From positions 8,246,001 to 8,310,000 of the forward strand of contig JBHGNT010000007.1 of the NCBI GenBank assembly GCA_043228905.1: a stretch of 64,000 nt of DNA, in the 5' to 3' direction. The stretch is from Azolla caroliniana (taxonomy: Eukaryota > Polypodiophyta). Each line of letters begins with the position of its first letter. The first letter of the stretch is position 1. A program made the translations under genes and the position numbers. This document shows, in pieces, positions 1 to 9,201 of this stretch. The notes under the pieces are model-generated. The model was given only the letters and a program-made list of their open reading frames with translations. It searched no databases and had not been told where the DNA came from.

Positions 1-102
1 TTAAAAAGATTTTGTATCACAATAGTCATTCGTTATATTTCATGGTGTTAAGACAATATTGGTCTAGTATTATTTCATTTCCCTAACCATTAAAGGTTTC
101 AA

Positions 103-412
103 TGGCTGTGGTGGTCGCGGCGAAAATCTTCTTCAGATTTTCCCACGCACCCTTCGGCGTCTTTGCATCCCAAACATAGCTCAATAGCTGTTCGCCCACA
201 CACGACACGAAGCAGTACAATACCGTGCTCGCCGATTGCTCCCACGACGGGAAGTCTCTGTGTGTCGATTCGGGTGCCGCGTCATTAGCTCCTTCGATAT
301 AACTCCAATAGCCGTGCCCGAGCAGGTACTGGTGCATCTTGTAGGACCAAGACGCGTAGTTGGTTCTGTCGAGCTTCTCTGTTGGAAGCGAGCTCGCCAT
401 GCCTCTATCCAT
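103..412 (-). pseudogene. Copia Gag N-terminal fragment, copy 1
   Basis: An ATG at 410-412 opens about 100 codons with the Copia Gag N-terminal pattern: LPTEKLDRTNYASWSYKMH, then GHGYWSYIEG, then AWENLKKIFAA. This pattern is seen in intact plant Copia Gag (UBN2 and DUF4219 type). The frame runs into array sequence after the residues FAATTTAI, so the last few residues are not Gag. The zinc knuckle and everything downstream are missing. The frame is free of stops in all four tandem copies, which may only reflect recent amplification. Confidence 0.88.
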
Positions 413-871
413 CGTTCTTCTTGTTCTTCTTCGTCAAGATGTGTCGGCTGCAGAGAGGTTCTCAACCCTCACGCTCTGATACCATGTAGAAAGTAACGTG
501 CGGAAGAAAGTATGAAGACCAAACAGAAGGAAGGAAACTCAGGTTCAATGGAGAGCTTGAGCTTACGTAGTATACGCGGGAGAGACAGAGAGAGAAACAC
601 GAAAAACTATATTCAACAATAATACTCAATCTGTACATAAGACGTGCTTCAGTGAACACTTTTATACAAGTCCTAGAAGGACTGACCGAAGTACTGACAA
701 TACTTCAGTGCTCATTAAGAGCTCCTACACTAACTCCCAAATATATTCCTCACGGAATATCTTTCCTAACGACCTCCCGGTTTATGCACTCGGCCTAACC
801 GATCGGTCCCAACCGATCCGGTCCTCGGCTTCTTCAGCCGATTCGACCGATGTTGAGGTTGTCTCTCAACA
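103..871 (-). mobile_element. Captured Copia fragment, copy 1: LTR, PBS and 5' gag
   Basis: Read on the minus strand, a 387-bp LTR (485-871) begins TGTTGAGAGAC and ends TTTCTACA. It is followed at once by TGGTATCAGAGC (473-484), the primer site for initiator tRNA-Met that is typical of plant Copia. A gag start follows, and the element stops abruptly near 103 inside gag. No pol or second LTR is present. The fragment replaces one degenerate tRNA-Ser-like monomer of the array, so capture came before amplification. Confidence 0.9.
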
Positions 872-977
872 AATCCATATATTCAAAGAACTCAAAAGAT
901 ACATGTGCTTCCTTAAAAAGATTTGTGTAAATTTAATTTTTATAACTAGTTTCATTTTTTTATTTATCTACTTAGTT

Positions 978-1004
978 TGGCCGTGTGGTTGAGGTTTGTG
1001 CCAT
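978..1004 (+). repeat. Truncated tRNA-Ser-like head (type C monomer)
   Basis: TTTGGCCGTGTGGTTGAGG matches the D-arm side of the tRNA-Ser monomer but runs into unrelated spacer at the anticodon. The same truncated head occurs in each unit (2306, 3634 and 4962) and in the older array (near 6448, 7139, 7840, 25619 and 26316). Confidence 0.8.
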
Positions 1005-1183
1005 ACATCCCAAGAATTGATGGGATACATGTCATTGCTTCGAAAGATATTCTGTCACTATTGACATTGGTTATATTTCTTGGTTTGAAAACCATATTAG
1101 AAAAGTATTATTTAATTTTCCCTACCATTTAAACTTTATATTTAAATAAATTTTACAACTAGATTCAATTTAACCTTTATCTA

Positions 1184-1265
1184 GTCACTTTGGCCGAGTG
1201 GTTAAGGCGTGTGCCTGCTAAGTACATGGGGTCTCCCCGCGAGAGTTCGAATCTCTCAGGTGACG
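1184..1265 (+). tRNA. tRNA-Ser(GCU), array copy 1
   Basis: 82 nt fold into a complete class II cloverleaf. The acceptor GTCACTT pairs with AGGTGAC, the D arm closes with GCC/GGC, and the anticodon loop is CTGCTAA (anticodon GCT). The long variable arm GGGG/CCCC and the T arm GAGAG-TTCGAAT-CTCTC are perfect. It closely matches plant tRNA-Ser(GCU) as I remember it, with a compensated change in the acceptor. Internal A and B boxes are intact. The first run of four T on the coding strand is about 75 nt downstream (1338-1341), so a normal close Pol III terminator is missing and expression as mature tRNA is uncertain. Confidence 0.85.
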
Positions 1266-1430
1266 ACTTCTTGCAAGACTGTGTTTCCATGCATCCAAAG
1301 AATAGATAGAAGGGATACATGTGATTGCTTAAAAAGATTTTGTATCACAATAGTCATTCGTTATATTTCATGGTGTTAAGACAATATTGGTCTAGTATTA
1401 TTTCATTTCCCTAACCATTAAAGGTTTCAA

Positions 1431-1740
1431 TGGCTGTGGTGGTCGCGGCGAAAATCTTCTTCAGGTTTTCCCACGCACCCTTCGGCGTCTTTGCATCCCA
1501 AACATAGCTCAATAGCTGTTCGCCCACACACGACACGAAGCAGTACAATACCGTGCTCGCCGATTGCTCCCACGACGGGAAGTCTCTGTGTGTCGATTCG
1601 GGTGCCGCGTCATTAGCTCCTTCGATATAACTCCAATAGCCGTGCCCGAGCAGGTACTGGTGCATCTTGTAGGACCAAGACGCGTAGTTGGTTCTGTCGA
1701 GCTTCTCTGTTGGAAGCGAGCTCGCCATGCCTCTATCCAT
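1431..1740 (-). pseudogene. Copia Gag N-terminal fragment, copy 2
   Basis: The predicted peptide is identical to that of copy 1 over its whole length, starting at the ATG at 1738-1740. It is truncated at the same junction with array DNA, so it descends from the same capture event. Confidence 0.88.
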
Positions 1741-2199
1741 CGTTCTTCTTGTTCTTCTTCGTCAAGATGTGTCGGCTGCAGAGAGGTTCTCAACCCTCAC
1801 GCTCTGATACCATGTAGAAAGTAACGTGCGGAAGAAAGTATGAAGACCAAACAGAAGGAAGGAAACTCAGGTTCAATGGAGAGCTTGAGCTTACGTAGTA
1901 TACGCGGGAGAGACAGAGAGAGAAACACGAAAAACTATATTCAACAATAATACTCAATCTGTACATAAGACGTGCTTCAGTGAACACTTTTATACAAGTC
2001 CTAGAAGGACTGACCGAAGTACTGACAATACTTCAGTGCTCATTAAGAGCTCCTACACTAACTCCCAAATATATTCCTCACGGAATATCTTTCCTAACGA
2101 CCTCCCGGTTTATGCACTCGGCCTAACCGATCGGTCCCAACCGATCCGGTCCTCGGCTTCTTCAGCCGATTCGACCGATGTTGAGGTTGTCTCTCAACA
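1431..2199 (-). mobile_element. Captured Copia fragment, copy 2
   Basis: Same structure as copy 1, shifted by 1,328 bp: LTR 1813-2199, primer site 1801-1812, 5' gag to 1431. It differs from copy 1 by only one base that I noticed in the gag part. Confidence 0.9.
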
Positions 2200-2511
2200 A
2201 ATCCATATATTCAAAGAACTCAAAAGATACATGTGCTTCCTTAAAAAGATTTGTGTAAATTTAATTTTTATAACTAGTTTCATTTTTTTATTTATCTACT
2301 TAGTTTGGCCGTGTGGTTGAGGTTTGTGCCATACATCCCAAGAATTGATGGGATACATGTCATTGCTTCGAAAGATATTCTGTCACTATTGACATTGGTT
2401 ATATTTCTTGGTTTGAAAACCATATTAGAAAAGTATTATTTAATTTTCCCTACCATTTAAACTTTATATTTAAATAAATTTTACAACTAGATTCAATTTA
2501 ACCTTTATCTA

Positions 2512-2593
2512 GTCACTTTGGCCGAGTGGTTAAGGCGTGTGCCTGCTAAGTACATGGGGTCTCCCCGCGAGAGTTCGAATCTCTCAGGTGACG
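2512..2593 (+). tRNA. tRNA-Ser(GCU), array copy 2
   Basis: Identical in sequence to the copy at 1184-1265, with all stems paired and anticodon GCT. It lacks a nearby T4 terminator in the same way. Confidence 0.85.
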
Positions 2594-2758
2594 ACTTCTT
2601 GCAAGACTGTGTTTCCATGCATCCAAAGAATAGATAGAAGGGATACATGTGATTGCTTAAAAAGATTTTGTATCACAATAGTCATTCGTTATATTTCATG
2701 GTGTTAAGACAATATTGGTCTAGTATTATTTCATTTCCCTAACCATTAAAGGTTTCAA

Positions 2759-3068
2759 TGGCTGTGGTGGTCGCGGCGAAAATCTTCTTCAGATTTTCCC
2801 ACGCACCCTTCGACGTCTTTGCATCCCAAACATAGCTCAATAGCTGTTCGCCCACACACGACGCGAAGCAGTACAATACCGTGCTCGCCGATTGCTCCCA
2901 CGACGGGAAGTCTCTGTGTGTCGATTCGGGTGCCGCGTCATTAGCTCCTTCGATATAACTCCAATTGCCGTGCCCGAGCAGGTACTGGTGCATCTTGTAG
3001 GACCAAGACGCGTAGTTGGTTCTGTCGAGCTTCTCTGTTGGAAGCGAGCTCGTCATGCCTCTATCCAT
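2759..3068 (-). pseudogene. Copia Gag N-terminal fragment, copy 3
   Basis: Same frame as the other copies. It carries MTSS instead of MASS at the start, GHGNWSY instead of GHGYWSY (shared with copy 4), YCFASC, and AKTSKG instead of AKTPKG. It ends at the same junction. Confidence 0.88.
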
Positions 3069-3527
3069 CGTTCTTCTTGTTCTTCTTCGTCAAGCTGTGT
3101 CGGCTGCAGAGAGGTTCTCAACCCTCACGCTCTGATACCATGTAGAAAGTAACGTGCGGAAGAAAGTATGAAGACCAAAGAGAAGGAAGGAAACTCAGGT
3201 TCAATGGAGAGCTTGAGCTTACGTAGTATACGCGGGAGAGACAGAGAGAGAAACACGAAAAACTATATTCAACAATAATACTCAATCTGTACATAAGACG
3301 TGCTTCAGTGAACACTTTTATACAAGTCCTAGAAGGACTGACCGAAGTACTGACAATACTTCAGTGCTCATTAAGAGCTCCTACACTAACTCCCAAATAT
3401 ATTCCTCACGGAATATCTTTCCTAACGACCTCCCGGTTTATGCACTCGGCCTAACCGATCGGTCCCAACCGATCCGGTCCTCGGCTTCTTCAGCCGATTC
3501 GGCCGATGTTGAGGTTGTCTCTCAACA
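2759..3527 (-). mobile_element. Captured Copia fragment, copy 3
   Basis: LTR 3141-3527, initiator tRNA-Met primer site 3129-3140, 5' gag to 2759. Several substitutions separate copies 3 and 4 from copies 1 and 2, including a change from T to G in the short untranslated stretch between primer site and gag. Confidence 0.9.
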
Positions 3528-3839
3528 AATCCATATATTCAAAGAACTCAAAAGATACATGTGCTTCCTTAAAAAGATTTGTGTAAATTTAATTTTTATA
3601 ACTAGTTTCATTTTTTTATTTATCTACTTAGTTTGGCCGTGTGGTTGAGGTTTGTGCCATACATCCCAAGAATTGATGGGATACATGTCATTGCTTCGAA
3701 AGATATTCTGTCACTATTGACATTGGTTATATTTCTTGGTTTGAAAACCATATTAGAAAAGTATTATTTAATTTTCCCTACCATTTAAACTTTATATTTA
3801 AATAAATTTTACAACTAGATTCAATTTAACCTTTATCTA

Positions 3840-3921
3840 GTCACTTTGGCCGAGTGGTTAAGGCGTGTGCCTGCTAAGTACATGGGGTCTCCCCGCGAGA
3901 GTTCGAATCTCTCAGGTGACG
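3840..3921 (+). tRNA. tRNA-Ser(GCU), array copy 3
   Basis: Identical to copies 1 and 2. The complete cloverleaf and internal promoter boxes are retained. Confidence 0.85.
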
Positions 3922-4086
3922 ACTTCTTGCAAGACTGTGTTTCCATGCATCCAAAGAATAGATAGAAGGGATACATGTGATTGCTTAAAAAGATTTTGTA
4001 TCACAATAGTCATTCGTTATATTTCATGGTGTTAAGACAATATTGGTCTAGTATTATTTCATTTCCCTAACCATTAAAAGTTTCAA

Positions 4087-4396
4087 TGGCTGCGGTGGTC
4101 GCGGCGAAAATCTTCTTCAGATTTTCCCACGCACCCTTCGGCGTCTTTGCATCCCAAACATAGCTCAATAGCTGTTCGCCCACACACGACGCGAAGGAGT
4201 ACAATACCGTGCTCGCCGATTGCTCCCACGACGGGAAGTCTCTGTGTGTCGATTCGGGTGCCGCGTCATTAGCTCCTTCGATATAACTCCAATTGCCGTG
4301 CCCGAGCAGGTACTGGTGCATCTTGTAGGACCAAGACGCGTAGTTGGTTCTGTCGAGCTTCTCTGTTGGAAGCGAGCTCGCCATGCCTCTATCCAT
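4087..4396 (-). pseudogene. Copia Gag N-terminal fragment, copy 4
   Basis: Same frame and start as the others. It shares GHGNWSY with copy 3 and has private YSFASC and ATTAAIE changes. It is truncated at the same array junction. Confidence 0.88.
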
Positions 4397-4855
4397 CGTT
4401 CTTCTTGTTCTTCTTCGTCAAGCTGTGTCGGCTGCAGAGAGGTTCTCAACCCTCACGCTCTGATACCATGTAGAAAGTAACGTGCGGAAGAAAGTATGAA
4501 GACCAAAGAGAAGGAAGGAAACTCAGGTTCAATGGAGAGCTTGAGCTTACGCAGTATACGCGGGAGAGACAGAGAGAGAAACACGAAAAACTATATTCAA
4601 CAATAATACTCAATCTGTACATAAGACGTGCTTCAGTGAACACTTTTATACAAGTCCTAGAAGGACTGACCGAAGTACTGACAATACTTCAGTGCTCATT
4701 AAGAGCTCCTACACTAACACCCAAATATATTCCTCACGGAATATCTTTCCTAACGACCTCCCGGTTTATGCACTCGGCCTAACCGATCGGTCCCAACCGA
4801 TCCGGTCCTCGGCTTCTTCAGCCGATTCGGCCGATGTTGAGCTTGTCTCTCAACA
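4087..4855 (-). mobile_element. Captured Copia fragment, copy 4
   Basis: LTR 4469-4855, primer site 4457-4468, 5' gag to 4087. This is the last unit before the array returns to its shorter form. It carries private changes in the LTR, for example CAC for CTC in the repeated leader near 4720. Confidence 0.9.
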
Positions 4856-5167
4856 AATCCATATATTCAAAGAACTCAAAAGATACATGTGCTTCCTTAA
4901 AAAGATTTGTGTAAATTTAATTTTTATAACTAGTTTCATTTTTTTATTTATCTACTTAGTTTGGCCGTGTGGTTGAGGTTTGTGCCATACATCCCAAGAA
5001 TTGATGGGATACATGTCATTGCTTCGAAAGATATTCTGTCACTATTGACATTGGTTATATTTCTTGGTTTGAAAACCATATTAGAAAAGTATTATTTAAT
5101 TTCCCCTACCATTTAAACTTTATATTTAAATAAATTTTACAACTAGATTCAATTTAACCTTTATCTA

Positions 5168-5249
5168 GTCACTTTGGCGGAGTGGTTAAGGCATGTGCCT
5201 GCTAAGTACATGGGGTCTCCCCGCGAGAGTTCGAATCTCTCAGGTGACG
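5168..5249 (+). tRNA. tRNA-Ser(GCU)-like, array copy 4, two changes
   Basis: Same 82-nt body as copies 1-3, but GGCGGAG replaces GGCCGAG in the A box and D stem, and GCATGTG replaces GCGTGTG before the anticodon stem. The acceptor, anticodon GCT, variable arm and T arm are intact. The D-stem change probably weakens both folding and Pol III recognition, so it is likely a recent pseudogene. Confidence 0.6.
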
Positions 5250-5890
5250 ACTTCTTGCAAGACTGTGTTTCCATGCATCCAAAGAATAGATAGAAGGGAT
5301 ACATGTGATTGATTAAAAAGATTTTGTATCACAATAGTCATTCGTTATATTTCATGGTGTTAAGACAATATTGGTCTAGTATTATTTCATTTCCCTAACC
5401 ATTAAAGGTTTCAATTTAATTTTTATAACTAGTTTCATTATAATTTTTATCTGATTAGTTTGGCCGTGTGGTTGAGGTTTGTGCCTGATTTGTATATTGG
5501 GCCTCGCCGCGAGAGATCGAATCTCGCAGCTGACGACATCTTGTGAGACTATGTTTCCATATATCCAAAGAACTAAAAGCATACATGTGATTGCTTAAAA
5601 AGATTCAGGCCAATATTGTCATAGGTTATGTTTCTTGTTGTGAAAACAGATATAAGATACTACTATTTAATTTCCCTAAACATGAAAATTTCTCGCGAGT
5701 AGACTGTGTTTCCATACATCCTAAGAATTGATGGGATACATGTGATTGCTTCGAAAGATATTTTGTCACTATTGTCATTGGTTATATTTCCTGGTGTGAA
5801 AATCATATCAGAATAGTACTATTTAGTTTCCCTAACCGTTTAAACCTTATATTTAATTTATATATGTAGATTCAATTTAACCTTTATCCA

Positions 5891-5972
5891 GGCACTTTGG
5901 CCGAGTGGTTAAGGCGTGTGTCTGCTAAGTACATGGGGTCTCCCCGCGAGAGTTCGAATCTCTAAGGTAAGG
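5891..5972 (+). pseudogene. tRNA-Ser(GCU) pseudogene
   Basis: Box A, anticodon loop, variable arm and T arm match the array consensus. The acceptor no longer pairs: GGCACTT faces AGGTAAG. Confidence 0.7.
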
Positions 5973-5991
5973 ACTTCTTGCAAGAGTGTGA

Positions 5992-6054
5992 TGGCGTGTG
6001 TTTGCTAAGTACATGGGGTCTCCCCGCGAGAGTTCGAATCTCTTAGGTAAGGAC
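5992..6054 (+). pseudogene. Partial tRNA-Ser(GCU), 80-bp local duplication
   Basis: The 3' two-thirds of the preceding copy is repeated after 80 bp, starting at GGCGTGTG and running through the anticodon, variable arm and T arm. It has no acceptor 5' strand or A box. It is a simple local tandem duplication. Confidence 0.75.
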
Positions 6055-6651
6055 TTCTTGCAAGAGTGTGATCCAAAGAATTGAAAGGATACATGTGATT
6101 GCTTTGAAAGATTTTTTATCAATATAGTCATTGGTTTTATTTCATGCTGTGAAGACAATATCGGTGTAGTATTATTTCTTTTCCCTAAACATTTAAAATT
6201 TTAATTTAATTTTGATAACTAGTTTCATTTAAATTTTTATCTACTTAGTTTTGCCATGTGGTTGAGGTTTATGCTTGCTTTGACTATTGGGCGACACCGC
6301 GATATATCGAATCTCGCAGTTGACGACATCTTGCGAGACTGTGTTTTCATATATTCAAAGGACTCAAAAGATACATGTGCTTCTTTAAAAAGATTTCCGA
6401 CAATTTAACTTTTATAACTAGTTTCATTTTTTTATTTATCTACTTAGTTTGGCGGTGTGGTTGAGGTTTGTGCCATACATCCCAAGAATTGATGGGATAC
6501 ATGTCATTGCTTCGACAGATATTTTGTCACTATTGACATTGGTTATATTTCTTGGTGTGAAAACCATATCAGAATAATATTATTTAATTTCCCTAACCAT
6601 TAATACTTTTTATTTAAATTTTATAATTAGATTCAATTTAACTTTTATATA

Positions 6652-6733
6652 GCGGGTTTGGCCGAGTGGTTAAGGCGTGTGCCTACTAAGAACATGGGGT
6701 CTCCCCGCGAGAGTTCGAATCTCTCAGGTGACG
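6652..6733 (+). pseudogene. tRNA-Ser pseudogene, anticodon ACT
   Basis: The body matches the consensus, but the anticodon loop reads CTACTAA and the acceptor GCGGGTT cannot pair with AGGTGAC. Confidence 0.7.
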
Positions 6734-7348
6734 ACTTCTTGCAAGACTGTGTTTCCATACATCCAAAGAATTGAAGGTATACATGTGATTGCTTGAAAAT
6801 ATTTTTTATCACTATAGTCATTGGTTATATTCAATTGTGTGAAGACAATATTTGTGTAGTACTATTTACTTTTCCTAAACATTTAAAGTTTCAATTTAAG
6901 TTTTATAGCTAGTTTCATTTTAATTTTAATCTACTTAGTTAGGCCATGTGGTTGAGGTTTGTGCCTGCTTTGGCTATTGGGCCAGGCCGCGAGATATCGA
7001 ATCTCGTATCTGACGACATCTTGCGAGACTGTGTTAAATCCATATATTCAAAGAACTCAAAAGATAGATACACTTCCTTAAAAAGATTTGTGTAAATTTA
7101 ATTTTTATAACTAGTTTCATTTTTTTATTTATCTACTCAGTTTGGCCGTGTGGTTGAGGTTTGAGCCATACATCCCCAGAATTGATGGGATACATGTCAT
7201 TGCTTCGAAAGATATTCTGTCACTATTGACATTGGTTATATTTCCTGGTGTGAAAACCATATCATAATAGTACTATTTAGTTTCCCTAACCGTTTAAACT
7301 TTATATTTAAATAAATTTTACAACTAGATTCAATTTAACCTTTATCCA

Positions 7349-7430
7349 GTCACTTTGGCCGAGTGGTTAAGGCGTGTGCCTGCTAAGTACATGGTTTCTC
7401 CCCGCGAGAGTTCGAATCTCTCAGGTGACG
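7349..7430 (+). tRNA. tRNA-Ser(GCU)-like copy with broken variable arm
   Basis: Acceptor, D arm, anticodon GCT and T arm match the intact copies. The variable arm reads GGTTTCTCCCC in place of GGGGTCTCCCC, which removes two of its base pairs. Serylation depends on this arm, so it is probably not functional. Confidence 0.55.
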
Positions 7431-8041
7431 ACTTCTTGCAAGACTGTGTTTCCATACATCAAAAAAATTGAAGTCATACATGTGATTACTTTGAAAGATT
7501 TTTTATCACTATAGTCATTGGTTATATTTCATGGTGTGAAGACAATATCTGTGTAGTACTATTTACTTTCCCTAAACATTTAAAGTTTCAATTTAATTTT
7601 TATAACTAGTTTCATTTTAATTTTTATCTACTTAGTTTGGGCATGTGGTTGAGGTTTGTGCCTGCTTTGGCTATTGGGCCAAGCCGCGAGATATCGAATC
7701 TCGTATCTGACGATATCTTGCGAGACTATGTTAAATCCATATATTCAAAGAACTTAAAAGATAGATACACTTCCTTAAAAAGATTTGTGTAAATTTAATT
7801 TTTATAACTAGTTTCTTTTTTTTATTTATCTACTCAGTTTGGCCGTGTGGTTGAGGTTTGAGCCATACATCCCCAGAATTGATGGGATACATGTCATTGC
7901 TTCGAAAGATATTTTGTCACTATTGACATTGGTTATATTTCTTGGTGTGAAAACCATATCAGAATAGTACTATTTAGTTTCCCTAACCGTTTAAACTTTA
8001 TATTTAATTTATATAAGTAGATTCAATTTAAGCTTTATCTA

Positions 8042-8064
8042 GTCACTTTGGCCGAGTGGTTAAG
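8042..8064 (+). pseudogene. 5' part of a tRNA-Ser copy split by Gypsy-1
   Basis: GTCACTTTGGCCGAGTGG and the following TTAAG are the acceptor, A box and start of the D-loop. The Gypsy-1 LTR starts at 8065. The rest of this tRNA lies at 23651-23714, after a second TTAAG. Confidence 0.9.
8060..8064. repeat. Target site duplication TTAAG, left of Gypsy-1
   Basis: TTAAG occurs directly before the LTR at 8065 and directly after the LTR end at 23650. The joined flank restores a tRNA-Ser D-loop, so this is a true 5-bp integrase duplication. Confidence 0.93.
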
Positions 8065-8632
8065 TGTGTGCGATCTATGTATCGATGGAGTTAACTCCTC
8101 GATGTCGTTTGCGGAGCTCGGACCGGCGTATACCGTTTTGATGGCGAATCGGGCGGAGGTAGTTGTCGGGTACCTCCGAGCCTCACACTCACTTAACGGT
8201 TAATAGATTATTAAGCAAGATATCTCTTTCACTCTCTCAAGCTCTCTCTCATAGACAATAGATTAATAGACATAGGCAATAAGAAGGAAGAGTATGTTTA
8301 TTAACCCTCTTAGCTAAGAGGTCTAGCACCAACATGGAAGAGAGATTAGTGTTCTCGAATTAAACACTTCACTAATCTCTCTTAAGCTCAAGGGTTACAA
8401 GAAGGAGGAGAGGAAACTCTAGTTCTAATCAATAGGTGCTCTTTACAAATGGGAGACCCTCACAAAGCCACCACTAGGTGGTTTATATAGCATTCACATT
8501 TAGGGTATGGGCCTTTCACACTTGGGCATCCCTTAGCCTCTTTTCCTCTTCGTAGGTCCTTCAACGCTTACTACGTCCTTGTTGATGCGCTCTTCTTCAT
8601 GAATGGTATTGGTGCAATCCAAGCGCTTAATA
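8065..8632 (-). repeat. Gypsy-1 3' LTR
   Basis: 568 bp, same length as the LTR at 23083-23650. In element sense it starts TATTAAGCGC (TG changed to TA) and ends in CGCACACA. Internally it contains GAGAGATTAGTG and its near inverse, and a TATA-like TATATAAACC on the minus strand near 8490. Confidence 0.92.
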
Positions 8633-8645
8633 TCCCCCCCAACCT
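8633..8645 (-). other. Gypsy-1 polypurine tract
   Basis: In element sense, GGTTGGGGGGGA abuts the 3' LTR. This is the expected place and composition for the plus-strand primer. Confidence 0.75.
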
Positions 8646-8763
8646 AATGAGTGCACACTCCCGGGTGCACCGTAGGAGGGGAGCTTGGGGCATCAGGGGC
8701 GAGAAGAATGGAGTAGGGGGGTTCGTCGGGGGGTGGTCGATGGCGAAGATGGTGGCGAAGGCG

Positions 8764-9201
8764 TCAGATGTTGAGGGGTGGTAAGCGAATGTCTTGCATT
8801 TGATCGGTCGTTGTGAAGAAGTCTTTCTTAGGGCCAACTATCCATGTGGAGGTGGTGTAGCTGGCGAAGTGAGAGGGGGGATTGCGACCAAAACTAATGT
8901 AAGGGGGAAAGAAGCGTGTATCGATCATGGTTTCAAAATCCCGTTTGTAGGTGGCGGGGAGCACATTGACATGGGTCCAGAGGCCGACCAACTGACGACG
9001 AGTGGGGCCTTTATTTAAATCGAACGCAAGACCCCACTTCGGGTGGCAGTGTCGTTTGAAGGCCGGGGTCTCATAAGGGCCAGCGTCAAGTAGTATGAGC
9101 AATAGTTGCAAGAAACGGAGGCTGGCTTGAATGTCAGGATCAGGGACGTCGAGGTAGGTACGGAGGAAACAACGCATGACGCGGATCATTCCAGCTTCCA
9201 T
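8764..9201 (-). pseudogene. Gypsy-1 accessory ORF, C-terminal part (145 codons)
   Basis: An open frame of 145 codons follows the 802-codon ORF and overlaps its end by 16 bases in another frame. The overlap (ATGGAAGCTGGAATGA on the minus strand) suggests either one frameshift in a single long protein or overlapping reading frames. The peptide is well mixed, with hydrophobic and aromatic residues such as SLRFLQLLLILLDAG, PKWGLAFDLNKGP and PPYISFGRNPPSHFASYT, so it looks like real folded protein. I do not recognise the family. No transmembrane or signal segment is clear. Confidence 0.55.

Larger units (their letters stand above)
1..5411. repeat. 1,328-bp tandem repeat, four full units plus a partial fifth
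   Basis: The sequence at 1 recurs at 1329, 2657, 3985 and 5313, giving an exact period of 1,328 bp. The fifth unit stops matching near 5411, where the sequence returns to the older 0.7-kb array form. Each unit holds one tRNA-Ser(GCU) copy, one truncated tRNA-like head, AT-rich spacers, and a captured Copia fragment (LTR, primer site and start of gag) on the minus strand. Units 1 and 2 are almost identical, while units 3 and 4 carry shared and private substitutions, which fits stepwise unequal crossing-over. The repeat runs off the left edge of the window. Confidence 0.95.
5412..8041 (+). repeat. Older tRNA-Ser-derived array, three monomers per ~0.7-kb unit
   Basis: Good tRNA-like copies begin at 5891, 6652, 7349 and 8042, about 0.7 kb apart. 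Between them lie two related decayed monomers. Type B begins near 5454, 6244, 6934 and 7632, carries a GTGGTTGAGG D arm, and has lost the GCT anticodon. Type C is a truncated head. Spacers after each monomer are related: a variant of CATACATCCAAAGAATTGA, a stretch of AT-rich DNA, then CTTTATCTAG or CTACTTAG just before the next monomer. This is a higher-order repeat built from a single tRNA-Ser ancestor. I see no other genes here. Confidence 0.85.

Noticed and set aside
236-496. Open frames of 86-94 codons on the plus strand, repeated in each 1,328-bp unit (also 708-992 and 462-659).
   Set aside because: They lie antisense to the Copia gag and LTR or in the LTR itself, have no recognisable domain, and their repetition only reflects the tandem repeat.
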